A stretch of DNA of 64,000 bases from Pseudomonas antarctica (GCF_001647715.1 NZ_CP015600.1:2790001-2854000), one strand, 5' to 3'. Counted from the first letter of the stretch, positions 24,530 through 33,848 are shown. Numbers and translations: made by a program. The notes: a model not told the origin generated them from the letters alone.

Positions 24530-27055
24530 ATGGTTATCTGGTTATTGGTGGGTCTCGCAGCAGCGATTGCCCTGGCGTATCGACAGGCCGCCGCAGCCCT
24601 TTGGTTGGGCGCTGGCCTGATCTGGCTGGCGCTTGGTTACCTGCTCAATGGGGTGGCGGGCCTGGGTATCACCGTCGCGGCGGTGTTGGTGGTATTGCCG
24701 GCCTTGCTGCTGACGATCAAACCCCTGCGTCGCGCGCTGTTGACCAGCAAGGCCCTGGGCCTGTTTCGTACGATCATGCCGGCGATGTCCGACACCGAGC
24801 GCGCCGCCATCGAATCCGGCACCGTGTGGTGGGACGCCGAGCTGTTCAGCGGCAAACCCAACTGGGATCGGTTGCTCAAAGCCGCTCCGGCGAGCCTCAG
24901 TGCCGAAGAGCAGGCCTTCCTCGACAATGAGGTCGAGACGCTGTGCGACATGTCCAACGATTGGGAAACTACTCAGGTCTGGCAAGACATGTCCCCCGAA
25001 GGTTGGCAGTACACCAAAGACGCCGGGTTCCTCGGCATGATCATTCCCAAGCAGTACGGCGGCAAAGGTTTCTCCCACTATGCGCATTCGCAAGTGGTGA
25101 TGAAGTTGTCGACACGTTGCTCGGCGGCGGCGATTTCGGTGATGGTGCCCAACTCCCTGGGCCCGGCAGAATTGCTGCTGCATTACGGCACCGATGCCCA
25201 GCGTAATTACTACTTGCCGCGCTTGGCGCGGGGTGAAGACATTCCGTGCTTTGCGCTGACCAGCCCGTATGCCGGCTCCGACGCCGGGGCGATTCCGGAC
25301 CTGGGCATCGTCTGCAAAGGCGTGCACGAGGGTGAGGAAGTGCTCGGCTTCAAGGTGACCTGGGACAAGCGCTACATCACCCTTGGCCCGATCGCCACGG
25401 TGCTGGGCCTGGCGTTTCGCGCCGAAGACCCGCAGGGTTTACTCGGCAAGGCTGGTTCGCTGGGCATTACCTGTGCGCTGATTCCGACGTCTCATCCCGG
25501 TGTGAACAGTGGTCGCCGTCACTGGCCGCTGAATGCCGTATTCCAGAACGGCCCTACAACCGGCAAGGATGTATTCATTCCCCTGGAGTGGGTCATCGGC
25601 GGCCGCGAGCAAGTCGGCAACGGCTGGCGCATGTTGATGGAATGCCTGGCTGCGGGGCGGGCGATTTCCTTGCCATCGGCCAACGTCGGCCTGGGCAAAG
25701 TGGCGGTACGCGGCACCACCGCCTATGCCGCGATGCGTAAACAGTTCGGCCTGCCCATCGGCAAGTTCGAAGGCGTGCAGGCGCCATTGGCGCGCATGGC
25801 CGGGCACTTGTATGCCTGCGATGCGGTGCGCAAGGTGTCGGTGGCGTCCCTGGATGCCGGTGAAAAGCCCTCGGTGATTTCCGCCATCGCCAAATACCAC
25901 GTCACCGAGCGCGCGCGAATCATCGTCAACGACGGCATGGACATCGTCGCGGGTAAGGGCATCTGTATGGGGCCCAATAACTTCCTGGCCCGCGCCTATC
26001 AGCAAAGCCCGATTGCCATCACGGTAGAAGGCGCGAACATCATGACCCGTTGCCTGATTATCTTTGGCCAGGGGCTGATTCGTTGCCATCCCTATGTGTT
26101 CCGCGAGATGGAAGCGGCGCGCAACCCGGATCGGCGCAAGGCGCTGGAAGCCTTCGACAGCGCGATGTTCGGCCATCTGAGTTTTGTGCTGGCCAATACC
26201 GTGCGCGCCGCCGTGCATTCGCTGATGGGCGGGCGGCTGATTTCTGTCCCGGCCAAGACCGAGCCGGCGCTGGCGTCCTACTACCGCCAGGCCAATCGGC
26301 TGTCGGTGGTGCTGGCGTTGATCTCGGATATTTCCATGGGCGTGCTGGGCGGCGCCCTCAAGCGCAAGGAAAGCATCACCGGGCGCCTGGGCGATATTCT
26401 GTCGCAGCTCTACATCCTCTCTTGCGTGCTCAAGCGCTTTGAAGATGACGGTCGGCCCCAGGCGGACCTGCCGCTGGTGCACTGGTCGGCCCAGGACGCG
26501 TTATTGCGCGCCCATGAAGCCCTGGCCGAAGTGCTCGATAATTACCCTTCGAAAGCCGCTGCGCGAGTGCTGCGTGGCTTGAGTTTCCCGTTCGGTATTG
26601 CCCTGCGTAAACCGTCGGACCGCTTGCTGGCCCAGGTGGCCGAGGTGGTGCAAACCCCGGGCGAAACCCGCGACCGCTTGCTGGCCAATTCCTACATTCC
26701 GCGTCCGGAAATCGACAAGCTGGCTTATGGCGAATTGGGCTTCCGTCTGTTGCCGCAGGTGGAATTGATCGACGCCCGGCTCAAGTCTGCGGTCAAGCAA
26801 GGCTTGATCGAGCCCATGCCGATCTCCGCCACGGCCTTTACCGGTTGGCGCGTCAAGGCGCGGGCGCTGGACCTGATCAGCGATGACGAAGACCGCCTGC
26901 TGGGGCGCTATGTGGAATATGCCGACCACGGTATTCAGGTCGACGACTTCCCGCAGGATTTCGGTTTGCTGGAGGCCTTGCAGCGGCGTCAGCAAGCGTT
27001 GGAGCCCGTGGCCAAGCGCCGCAGCAGCCAAAGCGAAAACGCCTCGGTCAACTAG
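24530..27055 (+). CDS. fadE: FadE-type acyl-CoA dehydrogenase
   Basis: An 841-residue protein of the long FadE type, twice the size of ordinary acyl-CoA dehydrogenases, which makes the first double bond in fatty acyl-CoA. Two N-terminal hydrophobic helices (VIWLLVGLAAAIALAY; LGITVAAVLVVLPALLLTI) are typical of FadE. The dehydrogenase core contains GWQYTKDAGFLGMIIPKQYG, CFALTSPYAGSDAGAI and GLPIGKFEGVQAPLARMAGH, and is followed by the long C-terminal domain unique to FadE. The start at 24530 is preceded by AGAGG. It heads the beta-oxidation genes of this locus. Confidence 0.93.
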   Translation: MVIWLLVGLAAAIALAYRQAAAALWLGAGLIWLALGYLLNGVAGLGITVAAVLVVLPALLLTIKPLRRALLTSKALGLFRTIMPAMSDTERAAIESGTVWWDAELFSGKPNWDRLLKAAPASLSAEEQAFLDNEVETLCDMSNDWETTQVWQDMSPEGWQYTKDAGFLGMIIPKQYGGKGFSHYAHSQVVMKLSTRCSAAAISVMVPNSLGPAELLLHYGTDAQRNYYLPRLARGEDIPCFALTSPYAGSDAGAIPDLGIVCKGVHEGEEVLGFKVTWDKRYITLGPIATVLGLAFRAEDPQGLLGKAGSLGITCALIPTSHPGVNSGRRHWPLNAVFQNGPTTGKDVFIPLEWVIGGREQVGNGWRMLMECLAAGRAISLPSANVGLGKVAVRGTTAYAAMRKQFGLPIGKFEGVQAPLARMAGHLYACDAVRKVSVASLDAGEKPSVISAIAKYHVTERARIIVNDGMDIVAGKGICMGPNNFLARAYQQSPIAITVEGANIMTRCLIIFGQGLIRCHPYVFREMEAARNPDRRKALEAFDSAMFGHLSFVLANTVRAAVHSLMGGRLISVPAKTEPALASYYRQANRLSVVLALISDISMGVLGGALKRKESITGRLGDILSQLYILSCVLKRFEDDGRPQADLPLVHWSAQDALLRAHEALAEVLDNYPSKAAARVLRGLSFPFGIALRKPSDRLLAQVAEVVQTPGETRDRLLANSYIPRPEIDKLAYGELGFRLLPQVELIDARLKSAVKQGLIEPMPISATAFTGWRVKARALDLISDDEDRLLGRYVEYADHGIQVDDFPQDFGLLEALQRRQQALEPVAKRRSSQSENASVN

Positions 27056-27070
27056 GGAAAACGCGCTCAG

Positions 27071-27143
27071 TGTGGGAGCGGGCTTGCCCGCGATAGCGGT
27101 CTGCCTGACACACCGCCATCGCAGGCAAGCCAGCTCCCACATT
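27071..27143. repeat. REP/BIME element between fadE and fabG-like gene
   Basis: Two inverted REP sequences of the P. fluorescens type (TGTGGGAGCGGGCTTGCC... and ...GGCAAGCCAGCTCCCACA) face each other across a short spacer, inside an apparent operon. Such pairs form stable hairpins in RNA and usually affect mRNA stability or mark former REPIN insertion. Confidence 0.85.
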
Positions 27144-27188
27144 TGATCGGGTTTACACGGCAACGCAGCGTTGTAAGTGGATCTATCT

Positions 27189-28532
27189 ATGAGTGACAGC
27201 TACCTATCCTTCGTCAATTCCCCCTGGGGCCGCCGCCTGGCCCAGGCCATCGGCCTGCCGCAACCCTTGCCGTTGCAACGTCACCGCAGTGGCCAACACG
27301 GCCTGGTCAACCCGGTGATTGTCGCCGGGGCAGGGCGGCTTTGCGCGCGGCTACACGCGATTTTCGCCGCCACCGACACGGTCGCCGCCACCCCGGCGAC
27401 ACCCAAGGCGCCGTCCACCGTCAAGGTGCAGGGCGCCGTGTTCGACGCCAGTGGCGTGCTCGATTTGCAGCAGCTCGACGAGCTTTACGTGTTCTTCCAC
27501 GCCAATGCCAAACGCCTTGGCCACCACGGCCGCGTGGTGGTGCTCGGCACGGCGCCGGAACATTGCCAGGACTTGCCCCAGGCCATCGCCCAACGTGCCC
27601 TCGAAGGCCTGGTACGTTCGTTGGCCAAGGAGCTGCGCCGGGCAATTACCGTGCAATTGATTTATGTGGCGCCGGGTGCCGAAGACGCGCTGGACAGCAG
27701 CCTGCGGTTCTTCCTGTCGCGCCGTTCGGCCTATGTGTCGGGGCAAGTGGTGCGCCTGGAAACGCCGGTGGACGGCAACGTTGCCGTCAACTGGGACAAA
27801 CCCTTCGCGGGTCGGCGCGCCCTGGTAACCGGCGCTTCCCGTGGCATTGGTTTGGCGATCGCCCAAGTGCTGGCCCGCGACGGCGCCCATTTGGTTTGCG
27901 TGGATGTGCCCCAGGCCCAGGACGCGCTGCTGCAAGCCGCCAGCAGTGTGAACGGCTCAGCCTTGCCGCTGGACATCACCGCAGCGGATGCGGCCTCGCT
28001 GTTGCAGGCGCATGTCAGCCAATACGGTGCTTTTGACGTGGTGGTCCATAACGCCGGCATCACCCGCGACAAGACCATCGCCAAGATGACCGAAGCCGCC
28101 TGGCGCAGTGTGCTGGCGGTCAACCTCGAAGCGCCATTGCAGTTGAGCACGGCATTGCTCAGCGGCCAGGGGCTGAACCCCGGTGGGCGGATTGTGTGTG
28201 TGTCGTCGATTTCCGGCATCGCCGGCAACCTGGGGCAAAGCAACTACGCCACCTCCAAGGCCGGGGTGATTGGCCTGGTGCAGAGCCTTGCACCGCTGGC
28301 GGCGGCGCAGCAGGTCACGGTGAATGCGGTGGCGCCCGGGTTTATCGAAACCCAGATGACCGCAAAAATCCCGCTGATGATTCGCGAGGCGGGGCGGCGC
28401 ATGAACTCACTGTCCCAGGGCGGACAGCCCATCGACGTGGCCGAGACCATCGCCTGGCTGGCGCACCCTGCATCCGGCGGGGTTAACGGCCAAGTCGTAC
28501 GCGTGTGCGGCCAAAGCCTGCTGGGAGCCTGA
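27189..28532 (+). CDS. High-molecular-weight FabG-like 3-oxoacyl reductase
   Basis: A 447-residue SDR, longer than normal FabG (~245 residues). The C-terminal ~240 residues are a complete SDR: TGASRGIG, the NAG motif (VVHNAGITRDKTI), and catalytic Ser/Tyr/Lys in SSISGIAGNLGQSNYATSKA. The N-terminal ~200 residues look like a degenerate second Rossmann domain (RVVVLGTAPEHCQDLPQAIA, then LEGLVRSLAKELRRAITVQL) without a cofactor glycine motif, as in FabG4-type enzymes. It probably interconverts 3-oxoacyl and 3-hydroxyacyl-CoA in this beta-oxidation cluster. ATG 27189 is preferred; GTG 27177 is in frame. Confidence 0.88.
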   Translation: MSDSYLSFVNSPWGRRLAQAIGLPQPLPLQRHRSGQHGLVNPVIVAGAGRLCARLHAIFAATDTVAATPATPKAPSTVKVQGAVFDASGVLDLQQLDELYVFFHANAKRLGHHGRVVVLGTAPEHCQDLPQAIAQRALEGLVRSLAKELRRAITVQLIYVAPGAEDALDSSLRFFLSRRSAYVSGQVVRLETPVDGNVAVNWDKPFAGRRALVTGASRGIGLAIAQVLARDGAHLVCVDVPQAQDALLQAASSVNGSALPLDITAADAASLLQAHVSQYGAFDVVVHNAGITRDKTIAKMTEAAWRSVLAVNLEAPLQLSTALLSGQGLNPGGRIVCVSSISGIAGNLGQSNYATSKAGVIGLVQSLAPLAAAQQVTVNAVAPGFIETQMTAKIPLMIREAGRRMNSLSQGGQPIDVAETIAWLAHPASGGVNGQVVRVCGQSLLGA

Positions 28533-28535
28533 GGA

Positions 28536-29438
28536 ATGGACTACGTGACGCAGATTATCGACCCGCCGCCGTCGCGCACTCAGTTGTTGCTGGACGGCGT
28601 GCGCGCGCTGCGTAAACCCAAGCTCGACGGTGCGCCACCCTTGCCCACGGCGCTTCTGGTGCGCTCGGCGGCGCAGCTGTCGGCCAGCGGCATTGCCGCG
28701 TATGGCCGCGCGTGTGGTTTCCGGCGCGAGCAGGGCGTGCCGCTGTCCTATCCACACGTGCTGGCGTTCCCATTGCACCTGATGCTGCTGACTCGGCCCA
28801 GCTTCCCATACCCGGCCAGCGGCATGGTGCATCTGGCTAATCGTATTCGTCAGCACCAACGCTTGCAGGAAGGTCAGGCCTTGCGCCTTGAGGTGTTTTG
28901 CGAGCGCTGGGTGGCGCATCCCAAGGGCCAGGCGCTGAGCATTGCCACCCGGGCTTACGGCGCGGACAGGCTGGTGTGGGAGAGCGACAGCCTGTACTTG
29001 CGCCGTGACGTGAATAACCCGGTGGGCGAACCGTGGGACGACGTGCTGGCATTGCAGGAAGAGGGCCTGTTACGCACCCAGCGCTGGGTGTTGCCTGCCG
29101 ATCTGGGCCGACGATTTGCCAAGGTTTCGGGAGACTTCAACCCGATTCATACCTCGCTGATCGGCGCCAGAATCTTTGGCTTTCGCCGTGCCATCGCTCA
29201 TGGCATGTGGACCCTGGGCCGCGCGTTGGCCGCCCAGCAACCGCCGGGCGGCCTGGATCAGGCGCAAGCCCATTGTGACTTCAAGTTGCCCATCTTCCTG
29301 CCCGGTCAGGTCGCCCTGTGGAACCGCCCTGTAACCGGCCCACGGCGTGAGTTCGAAGTGCGCAATGTCGCGGGCGACAAACCCCATATGCGTGGGCTTT
29401 TTATTTGGCAGCCCAATTTTGAAGAGCGCCATCAATGA
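28536..29438 (+). CDS. MaoC-family (hot-dog) acyl-CoA hydratase
   Basis: A 300-residue double hot-dog-type protein. The hydratase-2 signature is in the C-terminal half (FAKVSGDFNPIHTSLIGARI, then AIAHGMWTLGRAL), with Asp and His as the probable catalytic pair. The N-terminal half is a degenerate repeat of the fold. It should hydrate trans-2-enoyl-CoA, probably to the (R)-3-hydroxyacyl form, which suits the FabG-like reductase upstream. It starts 3 nt after the fabG stop and overlaps the thiolase gene by 4 nt, so the three are co-translated. Confidence 0.87.
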   Translation: MDYVTQIIDPPPSRTQLLLDGVRALRKPKLDGAPPLPTALLVRSAAQLSASGIAAYGRACGFRREQGVPLSYPHVLAFPLHLMLLTRPSFPYPASGMVHLANRIRQHQRLQEGQALRLEVFCERWVAHPKGQALSIATRAYGADRLVWESDSLYLRRDVNNPVGEPWDDVLALQEEGLLRTQRWVLPADLGRRFAKVSGDFNPIHTSLIGARIFGFRRAIAHGMWTLGRALAAQQPPGGLDQAQAHCDFKLPIFLPGQVALWNRPVTGPRREFEVRNVAGDKPHMRGLFIWQPNFEERHQ

Positions 29439-30733
29439 ATGACTACAGCTTCAACCCGGCCCCGACCCGCCGCGTGGCGATCATCGGTGGCAACCGTATC
29501 CCCTTTGCCCGCTCGAACACCGTGTATGCCCACGACAGCAATCTGGACTTGCTGGTCGCCGCCTTGCAAGGCCTGGTGGACCGCTACAACCTGCACGGCC
29601 AGCGCCTGGGCGAGTTTGCCGCTGGCGCGGTGATCAAGCACTCGCGGGACTTCAACCTGGCGCGTGAATCGCTGCTCTCCACTACGCTGTCACCCGAAAC
29701 ACCCGCGTACGACGTGCAGCAAGCCTGCGGCACCGGCCTGGAAGCTGCCTTGCTGGTGGCGAATAAAATCGCCCTGGGCCAGATCGAAGTGGGCATTGCC
29801 GGTGGGGCCGACACCACCTCCGACGCGCCCATCGGCATCAACGAAGCCTTGCGCCACACCTTGCTGGCGGCCAATCGGGCCAAGGGTATGGGCGACAAGT
29901 TGAAGGCGTTACTGAAGGTGCGTCCGTCGATGTTTTTCAAGCCGTTGCTGCCGCGCAATGGCGAACCGCGCACCGGCCTGTCCATGGGCGAACACTGTGA
30001 AGAAATGGCCAAGCGCTGGCAGATCAAACGCCTGGCCCAGGATGAGCTGACCCTGACCAGTCACCAGCGCCTGGAGGCTGCCTACCAACGCGGCTTTTTC
30101 GATGACCTGATCAGCCCTCATCGCGGCCTGGCCCGCGACAACAACCTGCGCGCCGATGCCAGCCTGGAAAAACTCGCGGGCCTGGCTCCTGCCTACGACC
30201 GCCAAAATGGCACCCTCACGGCAGGCAACTCCACGCCGTTGACCGATGGCGCGTCGGTGGTGCTGTTGGCCAGTGAAGCCTGGGCCGCTGAACAGGGCTT
30301 ACCGGTGCTGGCCTACCTGCGCACCGGCGAGACGGCAGCGGTGAATTTTGTCGACGGTACCGAAGGCCTGTTGATGGCGCCGGCCTATGCGGTACCACGC
30401 ATGCTCAAGCGCGAAGGCCTGAGCGTTGCCGACTTTGATTTCTTCGAGATCCACGAAGCCTTTGCCGCTCAGGTACTGTGCACCCTCAAGGCTTGGGAGG
30501 ACGCCGATTATTGCCGCGAGCGACTCGGCTTGGATGCCCCGCTGGGTGCTATCGAACGCAGCAAGATGAACGTCAACGGCGGCTCCCTCGGCTGTGGTCA
30601 CCCGTTCGCCGCAACCGGTGGGCGACAACTGGCGGCACTGGCCAAGACCATTCACGAAAACGGCGGCGGACGCGGCTTGATTTCGATCTGTGCGGCGGGC
30701 GGGCTGGGCATCACCGCCATCGTCGAAAAGTAG
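29435..30733 (+). CDS. Acetyl-CoA C-acyltransferase (thiolase)
   Basis: A 432-residue thiolase of the FadI-like type. The nucleophile Cys98 lies in VQQACGTGLEAALL. The other active-site residues are in FEIHEAFAAQ, LGCGHPFAATGG and ISICAAGGLG. It cleaves 3-oxoacyl-CoA to acetyl-CoA and a shortened acyl-CoA, the last step of each beta-oxidation turn. It overlaps the MaoC gene by ATGA. Confidence 0.93.
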   Translation: MNDYSFNPAPTRRVAIIGGNRIPFARSNTVYAHDSNLDLLVAALQGLVDRYNLHGQRLGEFAAGAVIKHSRDFNLARESLLSTTLSPETPAYDVQQACGTGLEAALLVANKIALGQIEVGIAGGADTTSDAPIGINEALRHTLLAANRAKGMGDKLKALLKVRPSMFFKPLLPRNGEPRTGLSMGEHCEEMAKRWQIKRLAQDELTLTSHQRLEAAYQRGFFDDLISPHRGLARDNNLRADASLEKLAGLAPAYDRQNGTLTAGNSTPLTDGASVVLLASEAWAAEQGLPVLAYLRTGETAAVNFVDGTEGLLMAPAYAVPRMLKREGLSVADFDFFEIHEAFAAQVLCTLKAWEDADYCRERLGLDAPLGAIERSKMNVNGGSLGCGHPFAATGGRQLAALAKTIHENGGGRGLISICAAGGLGITAIVEK

Positions 30734-30764
30734 CGCTATCAAAAACAACAACAAGGAGACTGCC

Positions 30765-32468
30765 ATGAACGCTGTAAGCCTGGAACGCACTGAACGGATC
30801 TGGTTGAACGCTTACCTGCCCGGCGTCCCGGCGGACATTGAGGCCGGTATCGAGGCCTACCCGTCGTTGCGCGAAGTGTTCCTGGAACACCTGGAGAAAT
30901 TTCGCGAGCGGGTTGCCTACGTCAGTATCGGTACCGAAATGACCTATGCCGACTGGCAAGTGCAAGGCATTGCGTTTGCCGCGTGGCTGCAGGGCCAGGG
31001 CGTGAAAAAGGGCGACCGCGTGGCGCTGATGATGCCCAACTGCTTGCAGTACCCGATTTGCCTGCTGGGCACGATCCTGGCCGGTGCGGTGGTGGTGAAC
31101 GTTAACCCGCTGTACACCTCCCATGAGCTCAAGCATCTGCTCAAGGACAGCGGCGCTGAAACCGTGGTGATCTTCGAAAATTTCGCCCACACCCTCGAAA
31201 AGGTGGTGGCCGGCAGCAACGTCAAGCGCGTGGTAGTGGCGGCCATCGGCGATTTGCTGGGCACCTTCAAGGGGGCAGCGATGAACTTCATCCTGCGCCG
31301 TGTGCAAAAGCAGGTGCCCGTCTTTAATCTGCCGGGCTCGGTACGCTTCAACCAGGTGCTGAAACAGGGGCGGGCGCAGCATCACTTTCCGGTCACCATG
31401 GGCCTCGATGAGCTGGCCTTTTTGCAATACACCGGCGGCACCACGGGGGACGCCAAGGGCGTGATGCTCAGCCACCGCAATATCATCGCCAACCTGCTGC
31501 AAGCCAAGGCCTGGGTCGGTGATCAGCTCGATCAGCACAAACAGGAAACCAACGTCACCTTGCTGCCGCTGTACCACATCTTTTCGCTCACGGTGAACTG
31601 CCTGATGTTCATGTGCCTGGGCGGGCGCAATATCTTGATCGCCAACCCTCGGGACGTGAAGCGGGTGCAGATGATCCTGCGCAAGGAGCGCTTCAATGGG
31701 ATTGCCGGGGTCAACACGCTGTTTAACGGCTTGCTGGAGAACAAGGCATTCTGCGCGCGGGACTTCTCGGATTTGCGCATGGTGATTGCTGGCGGCATGG
31801 CCACGCACACGGCGGTGGCCAAGCGTTGGAAGGAAGTCACCGGGCTGCCGATCGTCGAGGGTTATGGGCTGACCGAGTGCTCGCCGGTGGTGAGCATCAG
31901 CCCCATCGACATTTCACGCATGCGCGAGATGGCGTTCACCGGCAGCATCGGCGTGCCGTTGCCGTCGACCTGGGTGCGCTTTATTCGTGAAGATGGCGAG
32001 CTGGCCGACATCGGTGAGCAGGGCGAACTGCAAGTGCGCGGCCCGCAGGTGATGCAGGGCTACTGGAAACGCCCGAAGGAAACCGCCGAGGTGCTGGATG
32101 CCGAAGGGTGGTTGTCGACCGGTGATATCGGCGTGATGGACGAGCGTGGCTATATTCGCCTGGTCGACCGCAAAAAAGACATGATCCTGGTCTCGGGTTT
32201 CAACGTGTACCCCAATGAAATCGAAGACGTGGTGGCGCTGCACCCAGGCGTGGGCGAGGTGGCGGCAATCGGTGTTGAGGATGCTGTGACAGGGGAGAAG
32301 GTGAAGATCATTGTGGTGCGCAAAGACCCGAACCTTACTCAGGAACAGATACTTGCCCATTGCCGGGAATACCTGACGGGGTACAAGGTGCCGCGGTATG
32401 TGGAGTTTCGCAGCAACGAGTTGCCCAAGACGACCGTCGGCAAAGTATTGCGCCGGGCGTTGCGCTGA
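30765..32468 (+). CDS. fadD: Long-chain fatty-acid-CoA ligase
   Basis: A 567-residue AMP-forming acyl-CoA synthetase. It shows the P-loop LQYTGGTTGDAKGVMLSH, the adenylate motif VEGYGLTECSPVV, and the C-terminal hinge STGDIGVMDERGYIRLVDRK followed by a terminal lysine region (PKTTVGKVLRR). The N-terminus and length match FadD. It activates the fatty acids made from alkanes for beta-oxidation. AAGGAG lies 7 nt before ATG 30765. Pseudomonads carry several fadD copies; this one belongs to the alkane locus. Confidence 0.93.
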   Translation: MNAVSLERTERIWLNAYLPGVPADIEAGIEAYPSLREVFLEHLEKFRERVAYVSIGTEMTYADWQVQGIAFAAWLQGQGVKKGDRVALMMPNCLQYPICLLGTILAGAVVVNVNPLYTSHELKHLLKDSGAETVVIFENFAHTLEKVVAGSNVKRVVVAAIGDLLGTFKGAAMNFILRRVQKQVPVFNLPGSVRFNQVLKQGRAQHHFPVTMGLDELAFLQYTGGTTGDAKGVMLSHRNIIANLLQAKAWVGDQLDQHKQETNVTLLPLYHIFSLTVNCLMFMCLGGRNILIANPRDVKRVQMILRKERFNGIAGVNTLFNGLLENKAFCARDFSDLRMVIAGGMATHTAVAKRWKEVTGLPIVEGYGLTECSPVVSISPIDISRMREMAFTGSIGVPLPSTWVRFIREDGELADIGEQGELQVRGPQVMQGYWKRPKETAEVLDAEGWLSTGDIGVMDERGYIRLVDRKKDMILVSGFNVYPNEIEDVVALHPGVGEVAAIGVEDAVTGEKVKIIVVRKDPNLTQEQILAHCREYLTGYKVPRYVEFRSNELPKTTVGKVLRRALR

Positions 32469-32490
32469 TTGGAAAGCGTTGATGATCTAA

Positions 32491-32520
32491 ATGTGGGAGC
32501 GGGCTTGCCTGCGATGACCA
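32491..32520. repeat. Single REP arm downstream of fadD
   Basis: AATGTGGGAGCGGGCTTGCC followed by TGCGATGACC is one arm of a P. fluorescens REP, 22 nt after the fadD stop, with no matching inverted arm nearby. I see no gene from 32469 to 34024. Confidence 0.75.
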
Positions 32521-32724
32521 TAGGTATCTACGCAACTCTTTGTGTCGATTTAAGTCTGTGAGGGGGTTGAGTAGATTGAGTACATATCCGTTGCTGCGGT
32601 AACGGCTGCTATTGGTTCCGCCCTTACGGCGGGTCACTTTTTTACAAAACGCCTAAAAAAGTAACCAAAAAACGCTTTGCCCCACCACTCGGTGCCTCGC
32701 CTAGGCTCGGCATGCCCGCACTCC

Positions 32725-32813
32725 GGCTTGAATCCGTGGGCCGCCGCCATGGGCCATCCTTGGCCCATCGCGGCTAACCCGGCGTCCTGCCGGGTTACCC
32801 ACGGATTCAAGCC
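32725..32813. repeat. Nested palindrome with two internal hairpins
   Basis: A perfect 16-bp inverted repeat (GGCTTGAATCCGTGGG at 32725-32740, CCCACGGATTCAAGCC at 32798-32813) encloses two further hairpins: ATGGGCCA-TCCT-TGGCCCAT (32749-32768) and TAACCCGGC-GTCCT-GCCGGGTTA (32775-32797). The strand could fold as a three-way junction. The preceding bases (32600-32690: CGCCCTTACGGCGGG and AAAAAAGTAACCAAAAAACG) look like the dispersed non-coding repeats of fluorescent pseudomonads. Confidence 0.75.
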
Positions 32814-32831
32814 TGCGTTCGGCCATCGTGG

Positions 32832-33815
32832 TTAACGGGGCCTGTCAGATCAAGATCAACAGCAGATCAAAAGCAGAGCACGGCGGCCTGGTAGCCGACC
32901 TGAGTGGTTGAAGCAAAAGCAGGGCAAAAGCACAGCGGAAGCAGAACTGCTTTTCTGTGGGAGCTGGCTTGCCTGCGATGCAGGCACCTCGGTACATCAG
33001 GCATACCCAATTGATGCCATCGCAGCGGTTCGGCGGTCCGACAAGCCAGCTCCCACATTGACCGAGTACAGCCTGAAGAGTCGCATACCCTCTGCCTGAT
33101 GTACTGAGTTCAAAATGTGATTAACAGGGCCTGTCAGATCAAGATCAACAGCAGATCAAAAGCAGAGCACGGCGGCCTGGTAGCCGACCTGAGTGGTTGA
33201 AGCAAAAGCAGGGCAAAAGCACAGCGGAAGCAGAACTGCTTTTCTGTGGGAGCTGGCTTGCCTGCGATGCAAACACCTCGGTACATCAGGCATACCCAGC
33301 TGATGTCATCGCAGCGGTTCGGCGGTCCGACAAGCCAGCTCCCACATTGACCGAGTACAGCTTGAAGAGTCGCATACCCTCTGCCTGATGTACTGAGTTC
33401 AAAATGTGGTTAACGGGGCCTGTCAGATCAAGATCAACAGCAGATCAAAAGCAGAGCACGGCGGCCTGGTAGCCGACCTGAGTGGTAGAAGCAAAAGCAG
33501 GGCAAAAGCACAGCAGAAGCAGAACTGCTTTTCTGTGGGAGCTGGCTTGCCTGCGATGCAAACACCTCGGTACATCAGGCATACCCAATTGATGCCATCG
33601 CAGCGGTTCGGCGGTCCGACAAGCCAGCTCCCACATTGACCGAGTACAGCCTGAAGAGTCGCATACCCTCTGCCTGATGTACTGAGTTCAAAATGTGGTT
33701 AACGGGGCCTGTCAGATCAAGATCAACAGTAGATCAAAAGCAGAGCACGGCGGCCTGGTAGCCGACCTGAGTGGTTGAAGCAAAAGCAGGGCAGAAGCAG
33801 GGCAGAAGCAGGGCA
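32832..33815. repeat. 289-bp direct tandem repeat, 3.4 copies, each with a REP pair
   Basis: Units start at 32832, 33121, 33410 and 33699 (each at TTAACGGGGCCTGTCAG or a one-base variant), so the period is exactly 289 bp. The first three are complete and nearly identical; by eye units 1 and 2 differ at about eight positions. The fourth is cut off after ~90 bp and runs into three copies of an 11-bp repeat (AGCAGGGCAGA, from 33785). Each full unit has an inverted REP pair, e.g. GTGGGAGCTGGCTTG at 32957-32971 and CAAGCCAGCTCCCAC at 33042-33056. A last scrap (TGCTTTTCTGTGGGAGCT) sits at 33991-34008. The open frames inside repeat with the unit and are not genes. Confidence 0.93.
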
Positions 33816-33848
33816 ACACCACTTCTACCTGATGAAATGAGTTCCAAA

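Noticed and set aside
32908..33639. 63-77-residue open frames (MKQKQGKSTAEAELL... and minus-strand MWELACRTAEPL...) repeated at each 289-bp unit
   Set aside because: They follow the tandem repeat exactly and run through the REP arms; no ribosome site or independent coding pattern.
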